64,000 nucleotides of DNA, from contig NZ_FOTB01000001.1 in NCBI RefSeq assembly GCF_900114445.1, forward strand, positions 368,937 to 432,936. The letters run 5' to 3'. Of the stretch, positions 18,066 to 26,096 are shown in pieces; the first letter of the stretch is position 1, and the number at the start of each line of letters is the position of its first letter. The stretch comes from Salinicoccus halodurans (GTDB taxonomy: Bacteria > Bacillota > Bacilli > Staphylococcales > Salinicoccaceae). Under the pieces are notes generated by a model. The model was given only the letters and a program-made list of their open reading frames with translations. It was not told where the DNA came from and made no database searches. The position numbers were made by a program, and so were the translations under genes.

Positions 18066-19412
18066 ATGGCTTTTGAAGGATTGGGAGAACGTCTCCAGGC
18101 CACCATGGACCGCATCAAGAGCAAAGGCAAGGTGTCCGAAACGGACATTAAAGTGATGATGCGCGAAGTGCGGCTTGCCCTGCTCGAAGCGGACGTTAAC
18201 TTCAAGGTGGTCAAGCAGTTCATCAATCAGGTGAAAGAACGTGCGCTCGGCTCTGACGTCATGCAGTCGCTGACGCCGGGACAGCAGGTCATCAAGATTG
18301 TAAAAGAAGAACTGACTGAACTGATGGGCGGGGATAACCAGAAGATTAATCTCAGCCAGAAACCGCCGACTGTCATCATGATGGTCGGCCTGCAGGGTGC
18401 GGGTAAAACAACGACTGCCGGTAAGCTTGCACTGCATTTAAGGAAGAATTTCAATAAAAAACCGATGCTTGTAGCAGGTGACATCTACCGTCCGGCAGCA
18501 ATCGACCAGCTTGAGACGGTGGGGAAACAGATCGATGTCCCCGTATTCGCCCTCGGAGACCAGGTGAAACCCCAGCAGATCGTCACTGAAGCGATGGCGC
18601 ATGCCAAGGCGGAACATCTGGACACGGTGATCATCGATACTGCCGGCCGCCTGCATATCGACGAAGCGCTGATGGATGAACTCAAGGACATAAAAGAAAT
18701 TGCATCACCTGATGAAATTATGCTGGTCGTCGATTCCATGACGGGGCAGGATGCCGTGAATGTGGCTGAATCATTCAATGATCTGCTCGATATCACCGGT
18801 GTGACACTGACGAAGCTTGATGGGGATACACGCGGCGGGGCAGCATTGTCCATCCGTTCCGTAACTGAAAAACCAATCAAGTTTGCAGGTATGTCCGAGA
18901 AGATGGACGGACTGGAGACATTCCATCCGGACCGTATGGCACAAAGGATCCTCGGCATGGGAGATGTAATGTCCATCATTGAAAAAGCACAGTCGACCGT
19001 GGATGAAGATGAGCAGAAAGTGCTCCAGCAGAAGATCAAGGATCAGAGCTTCACCCTCGATGACTTCCTTGAACAGATGGATCAAGTGAAGAACCTGGGA
19101 CCGCTTGACGAACTTCTCAAAATGATGCCGGGAGCGAACAAGATCAAAGGTCTCGACAAAATGCAGATGAGCGGCAATGAAATCGATCACGTTCAGGCGA
19201 TCATCCGTTCTATGACTATGGAAGAACGTGAGAATCCTGCGAAGATCAATGCAAGCCGCAAAAAACGTATTGCCCGCGGATCCGGCCGTACACTGCAGGA
19301 AGTGAACCGACTGCTTAAACAGTTCGGTGAAATGAAGAAAATGATGAAGCAGATGACCAGCCAGAAGGGCAGGAAAAAGAATTCTTTCGGCAATATGGGA
19401 CTGCCATTTTAA
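18066..19412 (+). CDS. ffh: Signal recognition particle protein Ffh
   Basis: SRP54 GTPase that binds signal sequences and SRP RNA. 448 residues: N domain, G domain with GLQGAGKT at 108-115, DTAGR, TKLDGDTRGG, and a Met-rich C-terminal M domain (about 300-448, with RIARGSGRTLQEVNRLLKQF, the RNA-binding SGSG-type loop). Strong ribosome site TAGGAGG before the ATG. Last gene of the rnc-smc-ftsY-ylxM-ffh cluster. Confidence 0.98.
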   Translation: MAFEGLGERLQATMDRIKSKGKVSETDIKVMMREVRLALLEADVNFKVVKQFINQVKERALGSDVMQSLTPGQQVIKIVKEELTELMGGDNQKINLSQKPPTVIMMVGLQGAGKTTTAGKLALHLRKNFNKKPMLVAGDIYRPAAIDQLETVGKQIDVPVFALGDQVKPQQIVTEAMAHAKAEHLDTVIIDTAGRLHIDEALMDELKDIKEIASPDEIMLVVDSMTGQDAVNVAESFNDLLDITGVTLTKLDGDTRGGAALSIRSVTEKPIKFAGMSEKMDGLETFHPDRMAQRILGMGDVMSIIEKAQSTVDEDEQKVLQQKIKDQSFTLDDFLEQMDQVKNLGPLDELLKMMPGANKIKGLDKMQMSGNEIDHVQAIIRSMTMEERENPAKINASRKKRIARGSGRTLQEVNRLLKQFGEMKKMMKQMTSQKGRKKNSFGNMGLPF

Positions 19413-19419
19413 TTTCTCG

Positions 19420-19453
19420 AACCTGTAAAGAGAAAAGTCTTTACAGGTTTTTG
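19420..19453 (+). terminator. Intrinsic terminator after ffh
   Basis: AACCTGTAAAG and CTTTACAGGTT form an 11-bp stem with an AGAAAAGT-type loop, then T3GT5. Its 3' arm also supplies the -35 of the rpsP promoter. Confidence 0.92.
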
Positions 19454-19468
19454 TTTTTCTGTTATAGT
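19440..19468 (+). promoter_or_regulatory. Sigma-A promoter of rpsP
   Basis: TTTACA (19440-19445), 17 bp, TATAGT (19463-19468). The -35 is part of the terminator stem just before it. Confidence 0.75.
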
Positions 19469-19510
19469 TATAAAAGTGAAATTGAGATATAGAAAGGAGT
19501 TACCCTACCA

Positions 19511-19786
19511 ATGGCAGTTAAACTAAGATTGACACGCATGGGTTCTAAAAGAAATCCTTACTACCGTATCGTAGTTGCAGATTCACGCAGCCCGAGAGAC
19601 GGTCGTATCATCGAACAGATCGGATCCTACAACCCAGTGTCCAAAGATGAAAACAATGTAACGCTTGATGAAGAAAAAGCGCTTGAATGGCTGCAGCATG
19701 GTGCGAAACCAAGTGATACAGTTCGCAACATCCTCAGCAATAAAGGTATTATGGAACGTTACCATAATGCGAAATTGGGGAAGTAA
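19511..19786 (+). CDS. rpsP: 30S ribosomal protein S16
   Basis: 91-residue small-subunit protein. The N-terminal [24 protein letters not shown] and [15 protein letters not shown] are diagnostic. It is preceded by AAAGGAG and a short leader from its own promoter. It opens the rpsP-khpA unit, with khpA 6 bp downstream. Confidence 0.98.
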   Translation: MAVKLRLTRMGSKRNPYYRIVVADSRSPRDGRIIEQIGSYNPVSKDENNVTLDEEKALEWLQHGAKPSDTVRNILSNKGIMERYHNAKLGK

Positions 19787-19792
19787 TCCCAT

Positions 19793-20020
19793 ATGAAACA
19801 ATTATTGCAAACAATTCTTGAACCGATGCTGGAACATCCTGAGGTACTTAAAATCGAGAGTGAGGAAACTAAGTATAATGTTTCCTATAAGATTGAAGTC
19901 CATGAGGACGATGTGGGCCGGGTGATCGGCAAACGCGGCCGCGTAATCAAAGCGGTGCGCACTATTGTGTCAGGCGCAAACCATGGCAGTTCAAAGAAAG
20001 TGTTTGTTGATGTAGATTAG
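19793..20020 (+). CDS. khpA: KH-domain RNA-binding protein KhpA
   Basis: A 75-residue single KH domain protein. The RNA-binding loop GKRG lies within DVGRVIGKRGRVIKAVRTIV. In Gram-positives KhpA pairs with KhpB (EloR/Jag) and affects cell elongation and small-RNA biology. Located between rpsP and rimM as in most Firmicutes and followed directly by a terminator. Confidence 0.95.
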   Translation: MKQLLQTILEPMLEHPEVLKIESEETKYNVSYKIEVHEDDVGRVIGKRGRVIKAVRTIVSGANHGSSKKVFVDVD

Positions 20021-20045
20021 GCACACCGGTCGGTGTGTCTTTTTT
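20021..20045 (+). terminator. Intrinsic terminator after khpA
   Basis: CACACCG / CGGTGTG stem with a very tight loop, then CTTTTTTATT, starting immediately after the stop codon. It may be partial, since rimM and trmD have no evident promoter of their own. Confidence 0.85.
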
Positions 20046-20080
20046 ATTCATAACGAATAAATGATGAAGAGGTGCAGCTG

Positions 20081-20575
20081 ATGAAAATTAATATCGGGCG
20101 ATTGGTGAACTTTCACGGCGTACAGGGGGAAGTCAAAGTACTCAGTGACTCGGATTTCACTGAAGAGCGTTTTGCCACCGGAGCCGAAGTTGAGATAAAA
20201 GGGGAAACTTTTATCATTGACGGCTACCGTACGCATAAGAATTTCCATATGCTGAAGTTCCGCGGGGTGAGGAATTTGAATCAGGTGGAACATCTTAAAG
20301 GTGCCGAGCTGCTGCAGGAAGAGGATGCTGTGGAATTCGAACTCGGCGAAAATGAATTCCACTACCAGGAAATCATTGGATTGGATGTGCTGATTGAGGA
20401 CACTCTGGAGAAAATCGGCCGCGTGAAAGAAATATTCGAAACGGGCGCGAACGATGTATGGGTTGTAAAAGGTGACAGGGAATATATGATTCCCTATATC
20501 GAAGATGTGGTAAAAGTGGTCGACCTGGAAAATTCACGGGTTATCATATCTCCACTGGAGGGGATGCTCGAATGA
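20081..20575 (+). CDS. rimM: Ribosome maturation factor RimM
   Basis: 16S rRNA processing factor that binds S19 and helps mature the 30S head. 164 residues with an N-terminal beta-barrel ([20 protein letters not shown]) and a C-terminal PRC-barrel ([24 protein letters not shown]). The ATG at 20081 follows AGAGGTG; an upstream in-frame codon is not needed. Overlaps trmD by 4 bp. Confidence 0.96.
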   Translation: MKINIGRLVNFHGVQGEVKVLSDSDFTEERFATGAEVEIKGETFIIDGYRTHKNFHMLKFRGVRNLNQVEHLKGAELLQEEDAVEFELGENEFHYQEIIGLDVLIEDTLEKIGRVKEIFETGANDVWVVKGDREYMIPYIEDVVKVVDLENSRVIISPLEGMLE

Positions 20576-21240
20576 ACATCCATTACCTGACCCTGTTTCC
20601 CGAAATGTATGAAGGGGTGCTGAATACGTCCATATTGAAGCGGGCGAAAGAGAAGGGTATCGTCGATTACAATCTCATCAATTTCCGCGATTATTCCGAA
20701 AGCAAGCATAACAAAGTGGATGACTATCCATACGGCGGCGGTGCGGGCATGGTCCTTAAGCCTGAACCGGTATTCAACGCCATGGATGCACTCGATCTCG
20801 ACAACCCGCGTGTCATATTGATGTGTCCCCAGGGCAGGCCGTTCGATCAGAAAATGGCGGAATCACTCAGTGAAGAAGAGGACATCGTCTTCATCTGCGG
20901 TCATTATGAAGGATATGATGAGCGCATCCGGACTCTTGTTACGGATGAGATTTCAATCGGAGACTACGTCCTGACCGGCGGCGAGCTTGCCAGCATGACG
21001 ATGACCGATGCTGTCGTCCGTCTGATTCCGGGAGTACTGAGCCGCGAAGAGAGCCACCAGGAGGACTCATTCTCCACAGGGATGCTCGAGCATCCGCATT
21101 ATACACGTCCAAGGGAATACCGGGGCATGGAAGTGCCGGAAGTACTGCTTAACGGCAACCATAAACTGATCGAAGAATGGCGTCATGAGCAGAGTCTCAA
21201 ACGTACCCGCGAAAGACGGCCGGATCTTCTGCGTGATTAG
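20572..21240 (+). CDS. trmD: tRNA (guanine37-N1)-methyltransferase TrmD
   Basis: SAM-dependent SPOUT-class methyltransferase making m1G37, which prevents +1 frameshifting. The trefoil-knot motifs are present: [28 protein letters not shown] and VIRLIPGVL-type [14 protein letters not shown]. At 222 residues it is about 20 shorter than the S. aureus protein, ending soon after RERRPDLL, so only the C-terminal tail is missing. Coupled to rimM. Confidence 0.96.
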   Translation: MNIHYLTLFPEMYEGVLNTSILKRAKEKGIVDYNLINFRDYSESKHNKVDDYPYGGGAGMVLKPEPVFNAMDALDLDNPRVILMCPQGRPFDQKMAESLSEEEDIVFICGHYEGYDERIRTLVTDEISIGDYVLTGGELASMTMTDAVVRLIPGVLSREESHQEDSFSTGMLEHPHYTRPREYRGMEVPEVLLNGNHKLIEEWRHEQSLKRTRERRPDLLRD

Positions 21241-21270
21241 ATGATATCTGCAGATTTTTCATGAAAGCCG

Positions 21271-21299
21271 TTGAAAGCATCCTGCGATTATGGTAATAT
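21271..21299 (+). promoter_or_regulatory. Sigma-A promoter of rplS
   Basis: TTGAAA (21271-21276), 17 bp, TAATAT (21294-21299). It separates rplS from the trmD transcript. Confidence 0.8.
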
Positions 21300-21305
21300 T
21301 ATACG

Positions 21306-21365
21306 AGTGTCTGAGGACACACATACACAACAATCCGCTGCTATGTTGGGCAAGATAGTTGGAAG
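21306..21365 (+). ncRNA. L19 leader (candidate autoregulatory mRNA structure)
   Basis: The rplS leader holds GTGTC-TGAG-GACAC (21307-21320) and a second helix CAACA (21328-21332) with TGTTG (21344-21348) enclosing ATCCGCTGCTA. Position and two-hairpin layout agree with the Firmicute L19 leader family; identity is from general resemblance, not a covariance search. Confidence 0.55.
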
Positions 21366-21380
21366 AAGGAGAAGATAATT

Positions 21381-21728
21381 ATGTCACAGGAACTAATTAA
21401 TGAGCTGACAAAAGAGCAGCTGAAAACAGATCTGCCGGATTTCAAACCTGGTGATACAGTACGTGTACACGTACGTATCGTTGAGGGAAGCCGTGAACGT
21501 ATCCAGGTCTTCGAAGGTGTTGTAATCAAACGCCGTGGCGGAGGCATTTCCGAAACATTCACAGTGCGTAAAATCTCTTACGGTGTAGGAGTGGAGCGTA
21601 CATTCCCTGTACACACGCCAAAAATCGAGAAACTCGAAGTTACTCGCCGTGGCCGTGTACGTCGTGCGAAACTTTACTACCTGCGTAACCTGCGTGGTAA
21701 AGCAGCACGTATCAGAGAACTCCGCTAA
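21381..21728 (+). CDS. rplS: 50S ribosomal protein L19
   Basis: 115-residue large-subunit protein at the subunit interface. Signatures are [33 protein letters not shown] in the middle and [23 protein letters not shown] at the end. AGAAGGAG precedes the ATG. Transcribed from its own promoter and structured leader, and closed by a strong terminator; what follows (repeats, then minus-strand genes) is not conserved core. Confidence 0.98.
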   Translation: MSQELINELTKEQLKTDLPDFKPGDTVRVHVRIVEGSRERIQVFEGVVIKRRGGGISETFTVRKISYGVGVERTFPVHTPKIEKLEVTRRGRVRRAKLYYLRNLRGKAARIRELR

Positions 21729-21740
21729 TAGATTAGAGGA

Positions 21741-21784
21741 GGAGAACCTTCACAATCCTTTTGGATTGAGGAGGTTCTTTTTTA
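21741..21784 (+). terminator. Intrinsic terminator after rplS
   Basis: AGAACCT..CAATCC pairs with GGATTG..AGGTTCT around TTTT, with a short internal loop, followed by T6. Confidence 0.92.
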
Positions 21785-21820
21785 TGTTTTTATGGGTGTC
21801 GATGAGGGAGGATGCGATGC

Positions 21821-21988
21821 TCTGCAGGGCAATGATTCCGGATCACTGATATGGAGAAGGTCTCTGCAGGGCGATGATTCCGGATCACTGATATGTAAAG
21901 GATCTCTGCAGGGCAATGATTCCGGATCACTGATATGGAGAAGGTCTCTGCATGGCGATGATTCCGGATCACTGATATGAGATCACCA
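21821..21988. repeat. Tandem 42-bp repeat, about four copies, arranged as two 84-bp dimers
   Basis: Copies begin at TCTGCA at 21821, 21863, 21905 and 21947, an exact 42-bp period. The shared core is GATTCCGGATCACTGATATG. Copies 1 and 3 carry GGCAATG and GGAGAAGG; copies 2 and 4 carry GGCGATG and a different tail, so the unit has doubled as an 84-bp dimer. Because 42 is divisible by 3, the plus frame reads SLQGNDSGSLIWRR and the minus frames SVIRNHRPAETFSI or ISDPESSPCRDLLH, but none has a ribosome site or known domain. The block lies between the convergent terminators of rplS and yfhO; the rest of 21785-22012 holds nothing recognised. Confidence 0.9.
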
Positions 21989-22012
21989 CACAAAGCCGGA
22001 GGATCTTTATTC

Positions 22013-22048
22013 AAAAATAAAAAGCACGAAACCGTCTCGGTTCCGTGC
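22013..22048 (-). terminator. Intrinsic terminator of the yfhO cassette
   Basis: GCACGGAACCG / CGGTTTCGTGC with one mismatch and a short loop; on the minus strand it is followed by TTTTTATTTTT. It lies 8 bp past the yfhO stop. Confidence 0.92.
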
Positions 22049-22055
22049 CTTCAAA

Positions 22056-24683
22056 TCAACTTCTTTTGCTCAATCCGCCAATAAACTTCCTCACTCCGAA
22101 AAGATCAATATAGACGAATGCACCAATCAGCGAAATAAGGGAAATAGCCAGCGTCAGCCAATAGTAAGGCGGAGTGTAACTGATCCTGATGGATGTGTCT
22201 TCAGGATTCACTTCAAAGCCTGTCATGAGGTAATTTGCCCGGAAGGCTCCGAGGTCCCCGCCGGCATTGCCGGTCGCTGTCACACCATCTCTGTACATGA
22301 TTGGAACGGTTGCAAGTCCGGAATGTCCCTCTTCTATCTTTATTTCATATGAATTCGGGTGTTCAATTACTTCGTGGGGCATATTCTCTGAATTACTCGC
22401 CGCTTCCAAAGTGCTGTAGTCTTCGATGTAGACAGCCTGGAGATCGACCGCATATTTCCCGGAAGAGAACTGGATCGGAATTGTTTCATCCAGTTCTGCG
22501 CGGTAGAGGAGGTCATCGGCATATGTACGGTACTTGCTTGTTGCAAATAACCGGTCATTCTCATAGCCGTCGACGTCGACTGTGAACCGCTTCACCGGAT
22601 CGATCAGTTCAATATGCAGTTCGATATATACCTCTTCGTCTCCTGCAGGTGCATCAATCACTTCGTCAAAATTAAGCCGCAGTCCACCGCCGTCATCATG
22701 GACCTCAAGGATGCGGCCGTCATAATCGGCATTGAAGGAGGTGATGCCGATATCATCCAGAACATTCTCAGGAGAAGGCATTCGGCTGTCCGCCTCATAA
22801 GCATCTGTGACAATCCCATTCAGCATGGCATGTTCCCGCTGCATCGGGTTGTCGAGGTCATCAGGGTCATAGATGTTGTTGCTGAAACGTATGAAATCAA
22901 GCGGCAACCCGTTTTCGTAAATGGTATAGGTGCCGTCTGTCAGAACCGGTTCGAATTTGGATGGAATGCGGCCTTCCTCATTCTCACGCATCATATAATC
23001 CGCCTTCATCAGGGAATAAAGGTTGCTCCTCGACTGGAACGACGCATACCGGCTGATGGATTCATGCGGGAAATTCACTTTCAGGTCATTATAGTAAAAA
23101 TCGATGATCTCGCCGGCTATGATGCTGGAGTACATGCTGGTCCCGCTGAAACCCATGTACATCGGTGTATTGTCCTGTTCTCTGACTCTGTAGTCTATCT
23201 TCTGTCCGGCGGATTTCATGTCCTTGATATGATCGATATTGTACTGCTGCAGTTCACTCCGGTAGTGGTTGCTGTTGATGTAGAACAGATGGTTCCTGTC
23301 GGTGATGCCCGGATGATAGATTTCCGCCTCGGTGTGTGAAGCACTGACTGTCATCGTGAAAATGACAACCAGTACAGCGAGTGTCATGATGACTGGTCTG
23401 CGCTCTTTATTTGTTGATACAATAATCAATCCGGCAAACTGGACTATTGGCACAAGCCACAGCCAGATCACCATTTCCTCTGCTATCCAGACCGAGAGCC
23501 CAAGAATGATATATACCGGAATCATGCTCAGCACGTACGTTTTAAGCGGAACGTGTTTCAGGTTTGCGAGATACTGCGCGATCAGCACCGCATGGAAGAA
23601 GACGAGCATATAATGCCAGCGTTTCTGCGGCTGCTGGAATCCATTGAAGAATGTATCGATATACGGTGACAACGTGAACAGCATGAACACAATGGTCAGG
23701 ATGGCGAATAATTTATAGAAATATTTCTTGTACAACACCGGGGTGAACAGTGCCTGTACAGCTAGAAACAGAATGACGATCAGATAATTTTCATAAAAGA
23801 TGTTATCCTGCGGTCCGAGTTCGGCAATGAAGGGCACCTCCACGAGGTATTCACGGGAATCATTGTTCAGGAACCCGCGGACGGCATGGAAAAATGCAAC
23901 AGTGGAAATGCCGAAACCGATGATCGCCGAAGGGACGGAAAGTTTGAGGGCCTGTGCCCTCGGCAGGTCGTCTTCGCGCTTCGCCAGCAGTCTGATCACG
24001 AAGTAGACGACCGAGATGATCAATTGGAAATAGGCGAAGTAGAAATTGTTGATCAGAGTCAGGGCGACGGTGAATACAAAAAGTCCGGGCCTCCCTTTTC
24101 TCATCAGCATCTCCAGGGCGAATAAAGTAAGCGGCAGCCAGATGAACACATCACTGAAAAAAGACCAGTAGACCGTAAATCTGAAATAAGTGGGCGATGC
24201 TGCAAAGATGAAGCCGCCGAGTATTGCATAAACAGGTTTTACGCCGATGACTTTCAGGAATTTATAAGTGAAGAATATGATGGCGAATGTCTTCAGTATG
24301 GATATGAAAAAACCGTTGAAAGCCCAAAATTCGATTGTTCCCGTATCATAGCCGAATAAAAACTCGCCGATACTGACAAAAACAATGTTGATATGATAGA
24401 TCACATTCGTTGAATAGTAATAGGCGAGATCTGTATAAAAATCTCCCCCCAGTCCAAAATCCGTATCAAAGAATAAAGTGCCTTCCTTGAATTTCTCATA
24501 AAGATAAAGCTGCATCGGCAGCATCTGTTCCAATCCATCGTTGGCGCCTGTCATGAAAATCTTCTGCTTCTTATCATCCGGAGCGATGAGACGCCAGAGC
24601 ACATAGGCATGTGAGAATACTGCCAGTACAGCAATGATCATTAAATATCTGGATTTTTTCAGCAGTCTGATCAATTTCTCCAT
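22056..24683 (-). CDS. yfhO: YfhO family membrane glycosyltransferase (GT-C fold)
   Basis: An 875-residue polytopic membrane protein of the YfhO family. About a dozen membrane segments in the first half are followed by a large extracytoplasmic beta-rich region (about 480-840) and one final membrane helix with a basic end (FGVRKFIGGLSKRS). In Bacillus subtilis YfhO is the transferase that adds GlcNAc to lipoteichoic acid, using the lipid-linked sugar made by CsbB and flipped by GtcA. All three partners are present here in a row. The ATG at 24683 follows GAAGAGG; a TTG two codons earlier overlaps the gtrA stop and is the alternative. The sugar and acceptor are inferred. Confidence 0.88.
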   Translation of the reverse strand: MEKLIRLLKKSRYLMIIAVLAVFSHAYVLWRLIAPDDKKQKIFMTGANDGLEQMLPMQLYLYEKFKEGTLFFDTDFGLGGDFYTDLAYYYSTNVIYHINIVFVSIGEFLFGYDTGTIEFWAFNGFFISILKTFAIIFFTYKFLKVIGVKPVYAILGGFIFAASPTYFRFTVYWSFFSDVFIWLPLTLFALEMLMRKGRPGLFVFTVALTLINNFYFAYFQLIISVVYFVIRLLAKREDDLPRAQALKLSVPSAIIGFGISTVAFFHAVRGFLNNDSREYLVEVPFIAELGPQDNIFYENYLIVILFLAVQALFTPVLYKKYFYKLFAILTIVFMLFTLSPYIDTFFNGFQQPQKRWHYMLVFFHAVLIAQYLANLKHVPLKTYVLSMIPVYIILGLSVWIAEEMVIWLWLVPIVQFAGLIIVSTNKERRPVIMTLAVLVVIFTMTVSASHTEAEIYHPGITDRNHLFYINSNHYRSELQQYNIDHIKDMKSAGQKIDYRVREQDNTPMYMGFSGTSMYSSIIAGEIIDFYYNDLKVNFPHESISRYASFQSRSNLYSLMKADYMMRENEEGRIPSKFEPVLTDGTYTIYENGLPLDFIRFSNNIYDPDDLDNPMQREHAMLNGIVTDAYEADSRMPSPENVLDDIGITSFNADYDGRILEVHDDGGGLRLNFDEVIDAPAGDEEVYIELHIELIDPVKRFTVDVDGYENDRLFATSKYRTYADDLLYRAELDETIPIQFSSGKYAVDLQAVYIEDYSTLEAASNSENMPHEVIEHPNSYEIKIEEGHSGLATVPIMYRDGVTATGNAGGDLGAFRANYLMTGFEVNPEDTSIRISYTPPYYWLTLAISLISLIGAFVYIDLFGVRKFIGGLSKRS

Positions 24684-24685
24684 TT

Positions 24686-25072
24686 TCAAACCTCTTCATC
24701 CTTGAGTACCCACCGGGTAATTGTATATGTTACCGGAACGGTGACAATCAGCACCGGCAGGGGTGCTATAATTTCATTCCAGCTGAATATGCCGACAAAC
24801 ACGAACAGCAGCAGAGTCTGCATGCCCATATTGACCACCTGGGTAAGCGGGAACTTCAAAAAACTGGACCAGGCTGGTCTTACCCTGTAGACGAAATGGC
24901 AGTTTAAAAAGTATGAGATGATGAACGCCAGTACGAAACCGCCAAGGTGCGACAGCATATAGGGCAATCCGGACCATAGAAATGCAGTATAGATTACATA
25001 ATAATTCAATGTATTCAAAAGGCCGATGATGATGAAGCGTGAAAATTCATTATTGAAGCTACTTGGTCTCAT
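24686..25072 (-). CDS. gtcA: GtrA/GtcA family lipid-linked sugar flippase
   Basis: A 128-residue protein with four predicted membrane helices, beginning FSRFIIIGLLNTLNYYVIYT, the GtrA family pattern. Family members move undecaprenyl-phosphate-linked monosaccharides across the membrane. The frame extends 59 residues upstream, but that part lies antisense-like over the GT2 gene and is Cys/Ser-rich without family similarity. The ATG at 25072 with AAAGGA is preferred, giving a 14-bp overlap with the GT2 gene. Middle gene of the three-gene cassette. Confidence 0.9.
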   Translation of the reverse strand: MRPSSFNNEFSRFIIIGLLNTLNYYVIYTAFLWSGLPYMLSHLGGFVLAFIISYFLNCHFVYRVRPAWSSFLKFPLTQVVNMGMQTLLLFVFVGIFSWNEIIAPLPVLIVTVPVTYTITRWVLKDEEV

Positions 25073-26006
25073 GGAAATTTTCCTTTTGCCGGGTCTCAAA
25101 ATCCGATTGTTCGCGGACGATGAAGTTCGGCCTGTTTTTGGTTTCGATGTATATCCGGCCGATGTATTCCCCGATGATGCCGAGGGAGAACAACTGCACG
25201 CTGCCGAGCAGGAGCAGACTGGCAATGATTGTAAAGTAGCCGGGTTCATCCACGCCGGATATCATAATGTTAACAAAGATATACAGAATATATGCAAAGG
25301 ATATCAGAAGGACGATCAGGCCCAGATGGAAGCAGAGGCGCAGCGGTCTGTGATTATACGCACTGATGCCGTCGATTGCGTAATCGACGAGTTTCAGCGG
25401 GTTGAACCCTGATTTTCCCGACGAACGGTCGACATGGTTGAATTCAATGACTTTCTTATTGAATCCCACCCATTCGAAAATACCTTTGGAGAAGCGGTTA
25501 TTTTCACTGAGCAGCAGTATGGCATCAATCACTTTGCGGGAGATCAGGCGGAAATCACCTTCCCCGTCGACGAGCCGGACAGTGCTGGTGCTGTTCATCA
25601 CCCTGTAGAACATATTTGCCGGAATGCGCCTCATCAGAGGCTCGCCTGTCTTATTACGCTTGGCAATCACCTGGTCATATCCCGCTTCGAAGTGCGCGGC
25701 CATTTCCGTGATCAGGGAAGGCGGATGCTGCAGGTCGCCATCCATGAGGATGGCCGCTTCCCCCCGGGCTTTTTCAAGGCCGGCGATGATTGCAGCTTCC
25801 TTGCCGAAGTTTCTGGAGAAGGAAATGAACTTGATATTCGGGTCATGTATGTCCTTGATCTTCTCCAGTGTATCATCTGTCGATCCGTCATCGATGAAAA
25901 TGATCTCATAATCTCTTTCCAGAACCCGCATCACCGCCTGGATTTCATCATGCAGAACAGGTATGTTCTGCGATTCATTCAGTACAGGGACAATGATTGA
26001 TAACAT
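25059..26006 (-). CDS. csbB: Polyprenyl-phosphate glycosyltransferase, family 2 (CsbB/GtrB-like)
   Basis: 315 residues: an N-terminal GT-A domain with VPVLNES, DDGS at 39-42, SFSRNFGKEAAI, and the DGD metal site at 89-91 followed by LQHPP; then two C-terminal membrane helices (about 225-290). This architecture matches CsbB/GtrB enzymes, which load GlcNAc or glucose from a nucleotide sugar onto undecaprenyl phosphate on the cytoplasmic face. A strong CAGGAGGTGG ribosome site precedes the ATG. First gene of the cassette with gtcA and yfhO. The exact sugar cannot be read from sequence. Confidence 0.9.
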   Translation of the reverse strand: MLSIIVPVLNESQNIPVLHDEIQAVMRVLERDYEIIFIDDGSTDDTLEKIKDIHDPNIKFISFSRNFGKEAAIIAGLEKARGEAAILMDGDLQHPPSLITEMAAHFEAGYDQVIAKRNKTGEPLMRRIPANMFYRVMNSTSTVRLVDGEGDFRLISRKVIDAILLLSENNRFSKGIFEWVGFNKKVIEFNHVDRSSGKSGFNPLKLVDYAIDGISAYNHRPLRLCFHLGLIVLLISFAYILYIFVNIMISGVDEPGYFTIIASLLLLGSVQLFSLGIIGEYIGRIYIETKNRPNFIVREQSDFETRQKENFHETK

Positions 26007-26043
26007 ATCTCCACCTCCTGATGATTTATTAAATGGTGATTGT

Positions 26044-26053
26044 ATTATATAAT
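26044..26053. promoter_or_regulatory. Divergent promoter core between csbB and rbgA
   Basis: The palindrome ATTATATAAT contains TATAAT on both strands (plus 26048-26053, minus 26049-26044). The -35 regions are weak on both sides (TTTATT plus, TTCATT minus). The 90-bp gap must hold promoters for both directions, so a shared, mutually exclusive -10 region is plausible. Confidence 0.5.
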
Positions 26054-26096
26054 ATGAAAATGAATTAATGAACTATAAGGAACGGAAGTGAAGACA

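Noticed and set aside
21792-21980. Repeat block as a protein-coding gene
   Set aside because: Frames are open on both strands merely because the period is a multiple of three; no ribosome site, no known fold, and it lies between convergent terminators.
21821-21988. Repeat block as a CRISPR array
   Set aside because: The repeats are directly contiguous with no unique spacers, and there are no cas genes.
22614-23339. 241-residue plus-strand frame inside yfhO
   Set aside because: It lies wholly antisense to the conserved yfhO gene, has no ribosome site and resembles no protein family.
25073-25249. Long N-terminal extension of the gtrA frame
   Set aside because: The added 59 residues overlap the GT2 gene in another frame, are Cys/Ser-rich and not part of the family; the ATG at 25072 has a ribosome site.
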